NCBI RefSeq assembly: GCF_946482535.1
Contig: NZ_CAMLRU010000004.1
Location: 1 to 32,340 of the forward strand
Reading direction: 5' to 3'
Source of the DNA: an uncultured Flavobacterium sp.
GTDB taxonomy: Bacteria; Bacteroidota; Bacteroidia; Flavobacteriales; Flavobacteriaceae
DNA length: 32,340 bases
Below are positions 24,441 through 31,689 of the stretch, piece by piece; the first letter of the stretch is position 1, and each line of letters starts with the position of its first letter. Under the pieces are notes generated by a model, which was not told where the DNA came from, did no database searches, and worked only from the letters and a program-made list of their open reading frames with translations. Both the position numbers and the translations under genes were made by a program.

Positions 24441-25142
24441 TTAGTGGAAGGTAAAATTGATTAGTACCGCGCGCGTTTTTAACGATTCCACATTTCCCGT
24501 CCATGGGCTGTTCGGGTCATCATCTCGAATTAACTCATCGTTAAATCCAAAAACGCCTCTGATGGAAGGCGAAAATTTGAAGTATTCAAAATACAAATCA
24601 ATTCCGAAACCAAAGGTGTAATTCTGAGTCCAAGGTTTTACCCTGAATTTTTGTTCCGAATTATCGTCTTTTGATTTTGAATTACTCGATAAGTTTAAGG
24701 TGCTACCGACTCCGCCAAGCAAATAAGGTCTGACATTTCCGGTGCGTAAAGAAGAAAACTTGAGCATCAACGGAAAGTCAATGTAAGTGGCCTTTACTTC
24801 TCTCAAAGCATCGCGGTCACTGGTAAATCCGGAATAGGTCAGCGTTCTGCTGGCATAATACAATCCGGGTTCGAAACGCAGTTCTACATATTCATGCAAT
24901 CTCAAAACTCCAACCAATCCAACATTAAATCCGGTATGGCCTTTGACGTTAATATCTTGTCCGGGTATTTTGTAATCGGTTTTGAAATCAAAGGAACTAA
25001 AGCCTAAAAAATAACCCCAATAAACTCTTTGTTTGTCAAAGTTTTCCAAATTGACAATGGGGTCTTTAGAAAAGATGCTTGTCCCAAATTGCGCTTGAGC
25101 AGTAAGGCTAAAAAGGACAAAAAGGACAATTAATTTCTTCAT
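24441..25142 (-). CDS. porT: Type IX secretion system protein PorT
   Basis: This 233-residue protein has a signal peptide (about 1-18, ending TAQAQ) and the repeated amphipathic strands of a small outer-membrane beta barrel. Examples are FLGFSSFDFKTDYKI, GLVGVLRLHEYVELRFEPGLYYASRTL and YLLGGVGSTLNLSS; it ends in VLINFTFH. These match the PorT family, part of the type IX secretion system that exports proteins, including gliding adhesins, in Bacteroidota. It lies 23 bp downstream of menG on the same strand, an order I recall from other Flavobacterium genomes. A generic outer-membrane beta-barrel protein is the alternative. Confidence 0.88.
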   Translation of the reverse strand: MKKLIVLFVLFSLTAQAQFGTSIFSKDPIVNLENFDKQRVYWGYFLGFSSFDFKTDYKIPGQDINVKGHTGFNVGLVGVLRLHEYVELRFEPGLYYASRTLTYSGFTSDRDALREVKATYIDFPLMLKFSSLRTGNVRPYLLGGVGSTLNLSSNSKSKDDNSEQKFRVKPWTQNYTFGFGIDLYFEYFKFSPSIRGVFGFNDELIRDDDPNSPWTGNVESLKTRAVLINFTFH

Positions 25143-25165
25143 TAGGATGCTTGCAACTTCAGTTT

Positions 25166-25900
25166 TTATTTTTTTGTGGCGGTGTAAATGGTAGCTACTC
25201 CAAAAGTTTGTGGCATGGCTTTACACTCTATAAACGAAACTTTTCGCAAAATATTGTTTAAGGCTTCTCCAAAAGGAAAATTGGCCGCCGACTCCGATAA
25301 GTAACCATAGGCGCTATTGTCTTTGGAAAATAGTTTTCCGATTAAAGGAAGAACGAACTTAGTATAAAAACCATATCCTTGTTTAAAAGGAAATTTGGTT
25401 GGTACAGAAGTTTCTAAAATGACAAAAATACCTCCCGGTTTTAAGACACGGTAAATTTCGGCCAATCCTTTTTCTAAAGTTTCAAAGTTTCTGATGCCGA
25501 AGGAAACGGTTACAGCGTCAAAATAATTGTCAGGATAAGGAATGTTTTCGCTATCGCCAACTACCATTTCTATTTTGTCGGCCAGGTTTTTGTCGAGAAT
25601 TTTTTTCTTGCCTACTTCCAGCATACCCACAGATAAATCTAACCCAATGATTTTTTTTGCGGCAGTAGCTTCTGCCATCATAATGGCTAAATCTCCGGTT
25701 CCTGTGGCGATGTCGAGCGCATTTTCGGGATTTTTGGCTTTGACCAATTCAATTACTTTCTTTCTCCATTTGACATCAATCCCCATTGAAATAACTCTGT
25801 TCAAACCGTCATAGTTCCCCGATATGTTATCAAACATTTGGGTAACTTGCTCTTTTTTGCCTAGGGTGGATTCCTTATAAGGTGTAATTTGTTTTGACAT
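25166..25900 (-). CDS. menG: Demethylmenaquinone methyltransferase (MenG/UbiE family)
   Basis: This SAM-dependent enzyme (EC 2.1.1.163) makes the final C-methylation of menaquinone, the respiratory quinone of Bacteroidota. It has the SAM-binding ALDIATGTGDLAIMMAEA, KKIIGLDLSVGMLEVG, and the family signatures YDGLNRVISMGIDVKWRKK and DAVTVSFGIRNFETLEKGL. The start is placed at 25900 (MSKQITPY), giving 244 residues. An in-frame ATG at 25945 is rejected because a very good promoter lies between the two, so that ATG would not be in the message. porT follows 23 bp downstream. Confidence 0.96.
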   Translation of the reverse strand: MSKQITPYKESTLGKKEQVTQMFDNISGNYDGLNRVISMGIDVKWRKKVIELVKAKNPENALDIATGTGDLAIMMAEATAAKKIIGLDLSVGMLEVGKKKILDKNLADKIEMVVGDSENIPYPDNYFDAVTVSFGIRNFETLEKGLAEIYRVLKPGGIFVILETSVPTKFPFKQGYGFYTKFVLPLIGKLFSKDNSAYGYLSESAANFPFGEALNNILRKVSFIECKAMPQTFGVATIYTATKK

Positions 25901-25914
25901 GCTCGAATTTTCGA

Positions 25915-25945
25915 CAAATATAACTTTAAAGTGACAAAGTAACAA
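25915..25945 (-). promoter_or_regulatory. Promoter of menG-porT, with -33 inside a tandem repeat
   Basis: On the minus strand TTG (25943-25945), a 20-nt spacer and TATATTTG (25915-25922) form a near-ideal match. The TTG is part of the 8-nt repeat arm at 25931-25962, which offers a TTG every 8 nt. The start at 25900 lies 14 nt past the box. Confidence 0.7.
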
Positions 25946-26040
25946 AGTGACAAAGAGACAAAGTTTAAAAGCTGTCTCAAATATAAAGTTAACTATTTGA
26001 CTTCGTTACTCTGTTACTTGGTCACCTCGTTACTTTCTTA
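25931..26040. repeat. Intercistronic hairpin element C with 8-nt tandem arms (folA-menG gap)
   Basis: The first arm has four 8-nt units (GTGACAAA, GTAACAAA, GTGACAAA, GAGACAAA; 25931-25962). A 38-nt middle follows, then five 8-nt units of inverse sense (CTTCGTTA, CTCTGTTA and so on; 26001-26040). About 23 of 33 aligned bases are complementary, and most of the rest would be G-U. The second arm covers the folA stop and the last codons. Confidence 0.78.
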
Positions 26041-26512
26041 CAAACGTTTGGAAAGTAAAATCAAATTCGTGTCGCTCGTCTTTGGGGTGGAATTCTTCAA
26101 AAACCAACTGCCATTTCTTCAAATCAATTTCCGGAAAAAAAGTATCGGCTTCAAAAGTGTGATGAACCCGTGTAATATCAACTTTATCGGCTATAGCGAT
26201 GGATTGTTGGTAAATTTGGCCGCCGCCAATGACAAAGATATCTTCACCTTTAGGGCAAACTTCAATGGCTTTTTCCAAGGAATCAACTACTATGCAACCT
26301 TCAGGATGGTATTCTTGTTGGCGAGAGATGATTACATGGGTTCTGTTGGGCAACGGTTTCGGGAAACTTTCAAAAGTTTTTCTGCCCATAATAATATAGT
26401 GTCCGGAAGTCAAGGTTTTGAATCTTTTGAAATCATCGGGCAAATGCCAAAGGAGTTGGTTGTCTTTACCAAGCGCATTGTTTTCCGCCACTGCGGCTAT
26501 GAGTGTTATCAT
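26030..26512 (-). CDS. folA: Dihydrofolate reductase
   Basis: FolA (EC 1.5.1.3) reduces dihydrofolate to tetrahydrofolate with NADPH and is the target of trimethoprim. The 160-residue chromosomal-type enzyme shows LIAAVAENNALGKDNQLLWHLPDDFKRFK with W22 and catalytic D27, the NADPH-binding IIMGRKTFESFPKPLPNR, and VIGGGQIYQ. The start shares one base with the stop of the 2TM gene (TAATG), so the two are translationally coupled. It recycles folate for the thyA product encoded nearby. Confidence 0.97.
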   Translation of the reverse strand: MITLIAAVAENNALGKDNQLLWHLPDDFKRFKTLTSGHYIIMGRKTFESFPKPLPNRTHVIISRQQEYHPEGCIVVDSLEKAIEVCPKGEDIFVIGGGQIYQQSIAIADKVDITRVHHTFEADTFFPEIDLKKWQLVFEEFHPKDERHEFDFTFQTFVRK

Positions 26513-26847
26513 TATGTTGTAGGGTTTGAATTTTCCAAGTCGTTTTTAAGTTGCTCAATTTTTTTGGTTTGTTTGAGCATCAACTTGTCTATTTGGGCTC
26601 TTTCCCAGTTTTTATTCATAAAACTGTCAGTGATTAATACTTTGATAACATGAAAAATAAAAAGACTGCACCAAATGGCCACTATCCATATCCACCAATT
26701 GGTTTCGTCGTGAAAGTTCAACCCATGATTGGCGGTAAACAAAAACACACTGCCAATACCCAATACAATAAAGTGTTGAAACAAACGCTTTTTTTGGTTG
26801 ATTCTGTTTCGGGCGTATTCGTATAATTCGTGTTGGTTGCTCTCCAT
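26512..26847 (-). CDS. 2TM domain-containing membrane protein
   Basis: This 111-residue protein matches the 2TM family: a basic N-terminus (ARNRINQKKRLFQHF), two transmembrane helices (about 26-43 and 52-70), then KVLITDSFMNKNWERAQIDKLM and a charged coiled-coil tail. Function is unknown; in other Bacteroidota similar 2TM segments are attached to histidine kinases of the LytTR type, but no kinase domain is present here. It overlaps folA by one base. A weak -7-like box (TATCTTTA on the minus strand) lies upstream. Confidence 0.88.
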   Translation of the reverse strand: MESNQHELYEYARNRINQKKRLFQHFIVLGIGSVFLFTANHGLNFHDETNWWIWIVAIWCSLFIFHVIKVLITDSFMNKNWERAQIDKLMLKQTKKIEQLKNDLENSNPTT

Positions 26848-27025
26848 AAGACGAAATTTGTGGTTTAAAGATAAAATTTATTTTTAAAATGATAAAATCT
26901 CATTTTGGGATAATGTATTACGAAACCGATTTCTTAATTACAGATGTAAAATTTAAGGGTGTTTTAATTATAAATCTTCTTTTAAATTGGGGATGTTTTT
27001 AGCAATCTCGTAAAAATAATTCGGC

Positions 27026-27058
27026 TTGTAAAACCTATAAAAAAATGGCTTTACTTTG
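27026..27058 (+). promoter_or_regulatory. Candidate promoter of the CBM48 gene
   Basis: TTG (27026-27028), a 22-nt spacer and TTACTTTG (27051-27058) resemble the Bacteroidota pattern with one mismatch in the -7 box. The box is 27 nt before the ATG at 27086. The rest of the 238-bp divergent region is AT-rich without other clear signals. Confidence 0.45.
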
Positions 27059-27085
27059 TCTCAGTAATCTATAAATGAATTAGTT

Positions 27086-27382
27086 ATGGCTATCAAGAAA
27101 CAAGTTATAAAAACAAAACCGGTTGTTAAAGTTACCTTTTCAATCGAGGCAAAAGAAGCAAATACAGCAGCCGTAATCGGAGATTTCAATAACTGGAATC
27201 CGGCTGAAGGGGAATTGTCTAAATTGAAAAACGGAACCTTCAAGGCGACTTTTGATTTGCCAAAAGACAACTCTTTCGAGTTTAAATATTTAGTGGATGG
27301 TTCTTATGTAAACGATCCTGAGGCAGACAGTTATGCTTATAACGAATTTGCCGGTTCAGAAAATAGTGTGTTAGCACTATAG
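27086..27382 (+). CDS. Small stand-alone CBM48/isoamylase N-terminal-like glycogen-binding domain protein
   Basis: The 98 residues consist of a basic N-terminus (MAIKKQVIKTKPVVK) and a single E-set/CBM48 fold: VTFSIEAKEANTAAVIGDFNNWNP, FKATFDLPKDNSFEFKYLVDG and YVNDPEADSYAYNEF. This is the same fold as the AMPK beta glycogen-binding domain and the N-terminus of branching enzymes. No catalytic domain is attached and no signal peptide is present, so it is cytoplasmic. It may bind alpha-glucans or serve as an adaptor; that is inference. It is monocistronic, with a candidate promoter and a strong terminator. Confidence 0.88.
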   Translation: MAIKKQVIKTKPVVKVTFSIEAKEANTAAVIGDFNNWNPAEGELSKLKNGTFKATFDLPKDNSFEFKYLVDGSYVNDPEADSYAYNEFAGSENSVLAL

Positions 27383-27402
27383 GTTTTAGTTTTGGTTAGG
27401 TG

Positions 27403-27438
27403 AAAATCCGTTTCGGTTTATATCGAAACGGATTTTTT
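27403..27438 (+). terminator. Intrinsic terminator of the CBM48 gene
   Basis: AATCCGTTTCG (27405-27415) pairs with CGAAACGGATT (27424-27434), followed by a T run to 27438, 20 bp after the stop. The A residues before the stem might let it act on the minus strand also, for the FAD protein gene converging from the right. Confidence 0.9.
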
Positions 27439-27454
27439 GTATTTATTGAAATCA

Positions 27455-28876
27455 TTATAAGATACCAGTCTTTTGAGTAACTGCTGCTGATTTTTCAATT
27501 TTTAAGAATGCTGCAAGTTTTTCAGCTTGGGATCTTAATTCGTTTACAGCGGTACTTTCCCATAATTCGCCTTTTAAATTACAGCCAATGGTAAACAAGT
27601 GAGGCTGTGCTTTTTCATGGCTGTTTATAACTTGAAAAGTGTCAGTATTGGTGACTATACCCAACTTTAAAAAGTCTTGTTTCAGGATCCCTTTTAGTAA
27701 ACAATTCTTGAGAAAGCAATTTTCTGTATTCATTAAATCGGTTTCAGGACCGGTACAATTAATAACTCTGGATACTTTTAACGTTTTGACTACATTGTCT
27801 TTTTTGTCAAAATATTCAACCCTAATAAACCCGTTAGTTTCAGTGAGATTGAGTAATTTGCCGGAATTGATATTTAATTTTCCGTCAATTCTTAATTGCT
27901 GTAATTTGTCATGAGTATGTATTGGAATGCGATGACGTGCCACGCCCCACAAATGGCGTAATCTCGACATAAATATTTTTTTCTCCTCTGCCGTAAAGCG
28001 TTTCCAAATGTTTTGTGTAAATGGACGAAGCGAATCGATAACCGGTTCGGCAGTTGCACCATAACTTCTGACGGTTTTAATATGTTTATTGACCAAGCTA
28101 ACCAAGTCAGTCAAATTCATATCTTCCCTCAATTCTTCTCCCAATTTGGTGTATTTTAAACCATTATGACGATGAGGAAGGATATTGAATCCGTTAGGTG
28201 AAATAGAATAGATTTCGTTTTTAAATCCTTGTTCTATCAAGCCTATTACAGTATCAACCATGGTCAGACCGTTACCAATTATCAGTACCGGTAAATCAGG
28301 ATTTGTGTTTTGTACTGAATTGGCTTTCCACGGGTTTTGAAAGTAATTTTTACTTTGGTAGAAATCAACGTTTTTTATTTTTGGATTTCTTGGGATTTGA
28401 TTTCCGGAGGTTATAACACAATCATCTACAGTGATGACTTGGTTATTATCTAACCAAAGCGTAACAGTAAGGTCTTGTGTTTGAAGGTCTACAACAAAAC
28501 TGTCAATTACAGTTACATTAATGTTTTTAGATTGCGCTACTTTTAGTGCATTATCCCAGATGCTAACCAAATATTCACCATACAATTTTCTCGGTAAAAA
28601 AGAATTAGCAATAAGAACATTGTCCTTGTCTTTAAAAGCATCTTTGGTCATTACCCAATCCAAAAAATGGTCAGGTTGGTCCGGGAAAGCACTCATTTTT
28701 CCGCTAATCACGTTTAACAAATGCTTATCTGAATAGGGATTATAGGCAAAACCTTTGTTAAGAGTTTCTCTTTCGTTGATTATAATAATTTCGAAAGGGC
28801 TGTCTGATTTTTCAATAAGTTGAACCGCAGTCATGGTTCCTGAAAAACCGGCTCCAATGATTCCGATTGTTTTCAT
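27455..28876 (-). CDS. FAD/NAD(P)-binding oxidoreductase-like protein
   Basis: This 473-residue protein begins with a Rossmann FAD motif (G8-A-G10-F-S-G13 in IGIIGAGFSGTMTAVQL). It has GFAYNPYSDKHLLNV, a second nucleotide-binding motif PVLIIGNGLTMVDTVIGL in mid-protein, and RLRHLWGVARHRIP. This pattern fits the FAD-NAD(P)-binding (NAD_binding_9) group, often annotated as a hydroxyacylglutathione hydrolase-like or monooxygenase-like protein; the substrate is unknown. It follows thyA on the same strand after 79 bp that hold a perfect inverted repeat and a candidate promoter, so it may be separately controlled. Confidence 0.85.
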   Translation of the reverse strand: MKTIGIIGAGFSGTMTAVQLIEKSDSPFEIIIINERETLNKGFAYNPYSDKHLLNVISGKMSAFPDQPDHFLDWVMTKDAFKDKDNVLIANSFLPRKLYGEYLVSIWDNALKVAQSKNINVTVIDSFVVDLQTQDLTVTLWLDNNQVITVDDCVITSGNQIPRNPKIKNVDFYQSKNYFQNPWKANSVQNTNPDLPVLIIGNGLTMVDTVIGLIEQGFKNEIYSISPNGFNILPHRHNGLKYTKLGEELREDMNLTDLVSLVNKHIKTVRSYGATAEPVIDSLRPFTQNIWKRFTAEEKKIFMSRLRHLWGVARHRIPIHTHDKLQQLRIDGKLNINSGKLLNLTETNGFIRVEYFDKKDNVVKTLKVSRVINCTGPETDLMNTENCFLKNCLLKGILKQDFLKLGIVTNTDTFQVINSHEKAQPHLFTIGCNLKGELWESTAVNELRSQAEKLAAFLKIEKSAAVTQKTGIL

Positions 28877-28882
28877 GGTTAA

Positions 28883-28921
28883 TTTGTTTACGTGTTAAAA
28901 GTAAACAAAAATGAGTACCAA
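28883..28921 (-). promoter_or_regulatory. Candidate promoter and overlapping operator-like inverted repeat upstream of the FAD protein gene
   Basis: TTTGTTTAC (28883-28891) and GTAAACAAA (28901-28909) form a perfect 9-bp inverted repeat with a 9-nt spacer. On the minus strand it overlaps a -7-like box TACTTTTA (28896-28903, one mismatch) with a TTG 15 nt upstream (28919-28921). The overlap suggests a repressor site, but no regulator is identified. Confidence 0.4.
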
Positions 28922-28955
28922 ATGACTCTCGGCAGAAATTTTAAATGAATCTATT

Positions 28956-29780
28956 TTAGACCGCCACAGCGCCTTTAATATGCGGATGCGGATCATAATC
29001 TACCAAAGTAAAATCTTCAAAAGTAAAGTCGAATATGTTTTTCACTTCCGGATTCAGGATCATTTTTGGTAATGGTCTTGGTTCGCGCGATAATTGTAAT
29101 TCTACTTGTTCGAAATGGTTGTTGTAAATGTGGGCATCGCCAAAAGTGTGGATGAATTCGCCAACCTGTAAATCACAAACCTGTGCAATCATCATGGTAA
29201 ACAAAGCGTAAGAAGCGATGTTAAAAGGAACGCCCAAGAAAATATCAGCACTTCTTTGGTACAACTGGCAAGACAATTTCCCATCGGCTACATAAAACTG
29301 AAAGAAGGCATGGCATGGCGGTAAAGCCGCTTTCCCATTAGCAACATTTTCAGAAAATGATTTGGAAGTATCAGGCAAAACCGAAGGATTCCATGCGGAA
29401 ACCAACATGCGTCGGCTGTTAGGATTGTTTTTTAAGGTCTCAATTAATTCGCTGATTTGGTCGATTTCTTCACTGTTCCAGTTGCGCCATTGGTGACCGT
29501 ATACCGGACCTAAATCACCGTTTTCATCGGCCCATTCGTCCCAAATTTTCACGCCGTTTTCTTTGAGGTAGCCTATATTGGTATCTCCTTTTAAAAACCA
29601 AAGCAATTCATAGATAATCGATTTTAAATGCAATTTTTTGGTCGTTACCATGGGGAAACCTTCGCTTAAATCAAATCGCATTTGGTAACCGAAAACACTT
29701 TTAGTTCCGGTTCCGGTTCTGTCTCCTTTTTGGCAACCGTTTTCCAAAACGTGTCGCATTAAATCGTGGTATTGTTTCAT
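28956..29780 (-). CDS. thyA: Thymidylate synthase ThyA
   Basis: ThyA (EC 2.1.1.45) methylates dUMP to dTMP using methylene-tetrahydrofolate, leaving dihydrofolate for FolA. The 274-residue protein shows [42 protein letters not shown], the nucleophile C156 in [30 protein letters not shown] and [10 protein letters not shown] near the end. Compared with the 264-residue E. coli enzyme it has about ten extra residues before the active-site loop ([12 protein letters not shown]). It sits 70 bp downstream of the nuclease gene, across a repeat element. Confidence 0.98.
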   Translation of the reverse strand: MKQYHDLMRHVLENGCQKGDRTGTGTKSVFGYQMRFDLSEGFPMVTTKKLHLKSIIYELLWFLKGDTNIGYLKENGVKIWDEWADENGDLGPVYGHQWRNWNSEEIDQISELIETLKNNPNSRRMLVSAWNPSVLPDTSKSFSENVANGKAALPPCHAFFQFYVADGKLSCQLYQRSADIFLGVPFNIASYALFTMMIAQVCDLQVGEFIHTFGDAHIYNNHFEQVELQLSREPRPLPKMILNPEVKNIFDFTFEDFTLVDYDPHPHIKGAVAV

Positions 29781-29784
29781 GGCT

Positions 29785-29849
29785 ATTTGTGGATTTGTGG
29801 ATTTGGTAATTTGTTACGAATAACCGAATAACCAAATAACCGAATTAAC
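29785..29849. repeat. Intercistronic hairpin element D with 8-nt tandem arms (nuclease-thyA gap)
   Basis: The first arm has four 8-nt units (ATTTGTGG twice, then ATTTGGTA and ATTTGTTA; 29785-29816). After 2 nt comes an inverse arm of nearly four 8-nt units (AATAACCG, AATAACCA, AATAACCG and a partial unit; 29819-29849). It fills the gap from 4 bp before the thyA ATG to the nuclease stop. Confidence 0.72.
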
Positions 29850-29850
29850 T

Positions 29851-30477
29851 TTAAGACTCCCGTTTCGATATCTCATCACGAATCTTCGCCGCTTTTTCGT
29901 AGTCTTCATCTTGAACGGCTTTTTCTAATGATTCGTGTAATTCAGAAAGACTCATACTGACATAAATATCACCGGCATTCCCTTCGCTGTCTAATCCGAA
30001 AGTTTCCGGAGTAGATAACACGCCTTCGTCTTCGATGTTTTGATTTTCCAGTTCGGTCGGATTGGTGTTGAGGTAAATTCCGGCTTTGTCTAAGATGTTT
30101 TTATAAGTAAATATCGGTGCGTTAAATCGCAGGGCTAAAGCAATAGCATCCGAAGTTCGGGCATCGATAATTTCTTCAATTTTGTCGCGTTCGCAAATGA
30201 TACTCGAATAAAAAACCCCGTCAACCAATTTGTGAATGATAACTTGTTTCACCACAATATCAAAACGATCGGCAAAACTTTTGAATAAATCGTGGGTTAA
30301 AGGACGTGGCGGTTTGATTTCTTTTTCCAAAGCGATTGCAATGGATTGGGCTTCGAAAGCGCCGATTACAATAGGTAATTTTCTCTCGCCGTCTACTTCA
30401 TTTAAAATCAAGGCATAAGCGCCGTTTTGCGTTTGGCTGTATGAAATTCCTTTGATGGTTAGTTTTACTAAACTCAT
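29851..30477 (-). CDS. Bifunctional nuclease (BFN/DUF151) family protein with C-terminal UVR motif
   Basis: This 208-residue protein has an N-terminal BFN domain (about 1-135), with LPIVIGAFEAQSIAIALE, RPLTHDLFKSFADRF and the typical IDARTSDAIALALRFNAPIF. A linker follows, then a UVR-type helical hairpin (about 172-205, EKAVQDEDYEKAAKIRDEI). Plant and bacterial members of the BFN family were reported to have RNase and DNase activity; activity here is inferred. It lies between etfA and thyA, separated from etfA by a terminator and a non-coding element. Confidence 0.92.
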   Translation of the reverse strand: MSLVKLTIKGISYSQTQNGAYALILNEVDGERKLPIVIGAFEAQSIAIALEKEIKPPRPLTHDLFKSFADRFDIVVKQVIIHKLVDGVFYSSIICERDKIEEIIDARTSDAIALALRFNAPIFTYKNILDKAGIYLNTNPTELENQNIEDEGVLSTPETFGLDSEGNAGDIYVSMSLSELHESLEKAVQDEDYEKAAKIRDEISKRES

Positions 30478-30485
30478 TATTCTTT

Positions 30486-30520
30486 AGTATCAAGTATTAA
30501 GTACAACGTACTAAGACTTT
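30486..30520. repeat. Partial 7-nt tandem element F upstream of the nuclease gene
   Basis: Five 7-nt units (AGTATCA AGTATTA, then AGTACAA, CGTACTA, AGACTTT) lie 9 bp before the nuclease ATG. The centre AGTAC-AAC-GTACT is an inverted repeat. It looks like a shortened relative of the five intercistronic elements. Confidence 0.5.
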
Positions 30521-30553
30521 TTATGTTTACAAATACAAAAATGGTTTCCCGTC

Positions 30554-30607
30554 TAGCCCTGATGGCAGCAATCTCGTCCTAAAGACGAGATGCGGACAGC
30601 AGGAAAA
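30554..30607 (+). ncRNA. Compact structured intergenic element, possibly Flavo-1-like
   Basis: A perfect 8-bp stem ATCTCGTC/GACGAGAT (30571-30578 with 30584-30591) with a 5-nt loop is enclosed by an outer pairing CCTG/CAGG (30558-30561 with 30600-30603). Between the stems lie purine-rich strands (GATGGCAGC and GCGGACAG). The flanks TAGCCCTGAT and GCGGACAGCAGGA resemble a repeat I recall from many Flavobacterium intergenic regions, perhaps Rfam Flavo-1. The sense strand is a guess. No open reading frame covers it. Confidence 0.5.
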
Positions 30608-30655
30608 TGGACTGCAAAGTAACAAAAACTTTTCGCTTCTAAAAATGGAAAGCAC

Positions 30656-30697
30656 AAAAAAAGAGTCGTTAAAAAAATAAAGTTTTCAACGACTCTT
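30656..30697 (-). terminator. Intrinsic terminator of etfB-etfA
   Basis: AAGAGTCGTT (30661-30670) pairs with AACGACTCTT (30688-30697). The A run 30656-30662 reads as a T run after the stem on the minus strand, 20 bp past the etfA stop. Confidence 0.9.
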
Positions 30698-30716
30698 GTA
30701 ATGAATTAATAACGGT

Positions 30717-31685
30717 TTATGAGTTTTGCGCTTTGAACTCTTTTAGTTTTTGCGTCAAGCGCGGCAAGATATCAAAGGCATCACCTACAATTCCGTAATC
30801 GGCTACTTTGAAGAATGGTGCTTCGGCATCACTGTTGATCACTACTTTCACCTTAGAAGAGTTGATTCCGGCAATATGCTGAATCGCTCCAGAAATACCA
30901 ACAGCGATATATAAATTGGTGGCTACCGGTTTTCCGGTTTGGCCTACGTGCTCGCTGTGTGGTCTCCAACCTAAATCAGAAACGGGTTTCGAACAAGCAG
31001 TGGCAGCGCCAAGTACAGAAGCTAATTCTTCTAATATGCCCCAATTTTCCGGACCTTTTAACCCACGTCCGCCCGATACTACTACATCGGCGTCAGCTAT
31101 GGTTACTTTTCCGGTGGTTTTTTCTACAGAGGCTACTTTTACGTTGAAGTCAGCATCGTTTAAGCTTGGTGAGAAATCTTCTTCTGAGGCTGAAGATGCA
31201 CTTTCTACTAATCCGAAAGAGTTTTTGGCTAAGCTTAAAACTTTTACATCGGTATTGATTTCTGTGATGTTGAAAGCTTTATTCGAGAACGCATTTCTTT
31301 TTACTTGGAAAGGCGAAGTGCTTACCGGCAAACCTACTACGTTAGAAGCAAAACCCGCTTCTAAACCTACGGCTACCAATGGCGCCATGTATAAACTGTC
31401 GGTTGTAGAAGACAACAAAATTACTTTGGCACCTTCTTTTTGAGCGGCTTGTTTGACTACATCGGCGTAAGCTTTAGCATTGAAATTGGCCAACTTGTCG
31501 TTAGACACTTTCAATACTTTATCAACACCGTATTTGGATAAATCGGAAACACTACCGGCATTTACGGTTACAGCGGTTACAGTTGTTCCTAATGATTCGG
31601 CTACTTTTTTCGCATAAGACGCCAATTCAAAAGCAACTTTTTTGAATTTTCCGTCGGCCGATTCTGCGTATATTAATAATGACAT
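30717..31685 (-). CDS. etfA: Electron transfer flavoprotein alpha subunit
   Basis: EtfA with EtfB carries electrons from acyl-CoA dehydrogenases to ETF-quinone oxidoreductase in the membrane. The start is placed at 31685 (MSLLIYAESADGKFKK), where the family begins; the open frame upstream is repeat-derived. The 322-residue protein has an N-terminal Rossmann-like domain (about 1-185) and the C-terminal FAD domain with SGGRGLKGPENW, LGWRPHSEHVGQTGKPVATNLYIAVGISGAIQHIAG and INSDAEAPFFKVADYGIVGD. It lies 87 bp downstream of etfB and ends at a strong terminator. Confidence 0.97.
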   Translation of the reverse strand: MSLLIYAESADGKFKKVAFELASYAKKVAESLGTTVTAVTVNAGSVSDLSKYGVDKVLKVSNDKLANFNAKAYADVVKQAAQKEGAKVILLSSTTDSLYMAPLVAVGLEAGFASNVVGLPVSTSPFQVKRNAFSNKAFNITEINTDVKVLSLAKNSFGLVESASSASEEDFSPSLNDADFNVKVASVEKTTGKVTIADADVVVSGGRGLKGPENWGILEELASVLGAATACSKPVSDLGWRPHSEHVGQTGKPVATNLYIAVGISGAIQHIAGINSSKVKVVINSDAEAPFFKVADYGIVGDAFDILPRLTQKLKEFKAQNS

Positions 31686-31689
31686 AATA

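Noticed and set aside
25901..25945. Upstream ATG for menG at 25945
   Set aside because: A near-ideal promoter with its -7 box at 25915-25922 lies downstream of that ATG, and the extra residues are translated repeat sequence.
25997..26653. 218-codon open frame on the plus strand
   Set aside because: It is antisense to folA and the 2TM gene, both of which have clear family motifs and coupled overlap; its product has no recognisable features.
30916..31443. 175-codon open frame on the plus strand
   Set aside because: It is fully antisense to etfA, whose FAD motifs are intact. Long antisense frames are common opposite strongly biased coding sequence.
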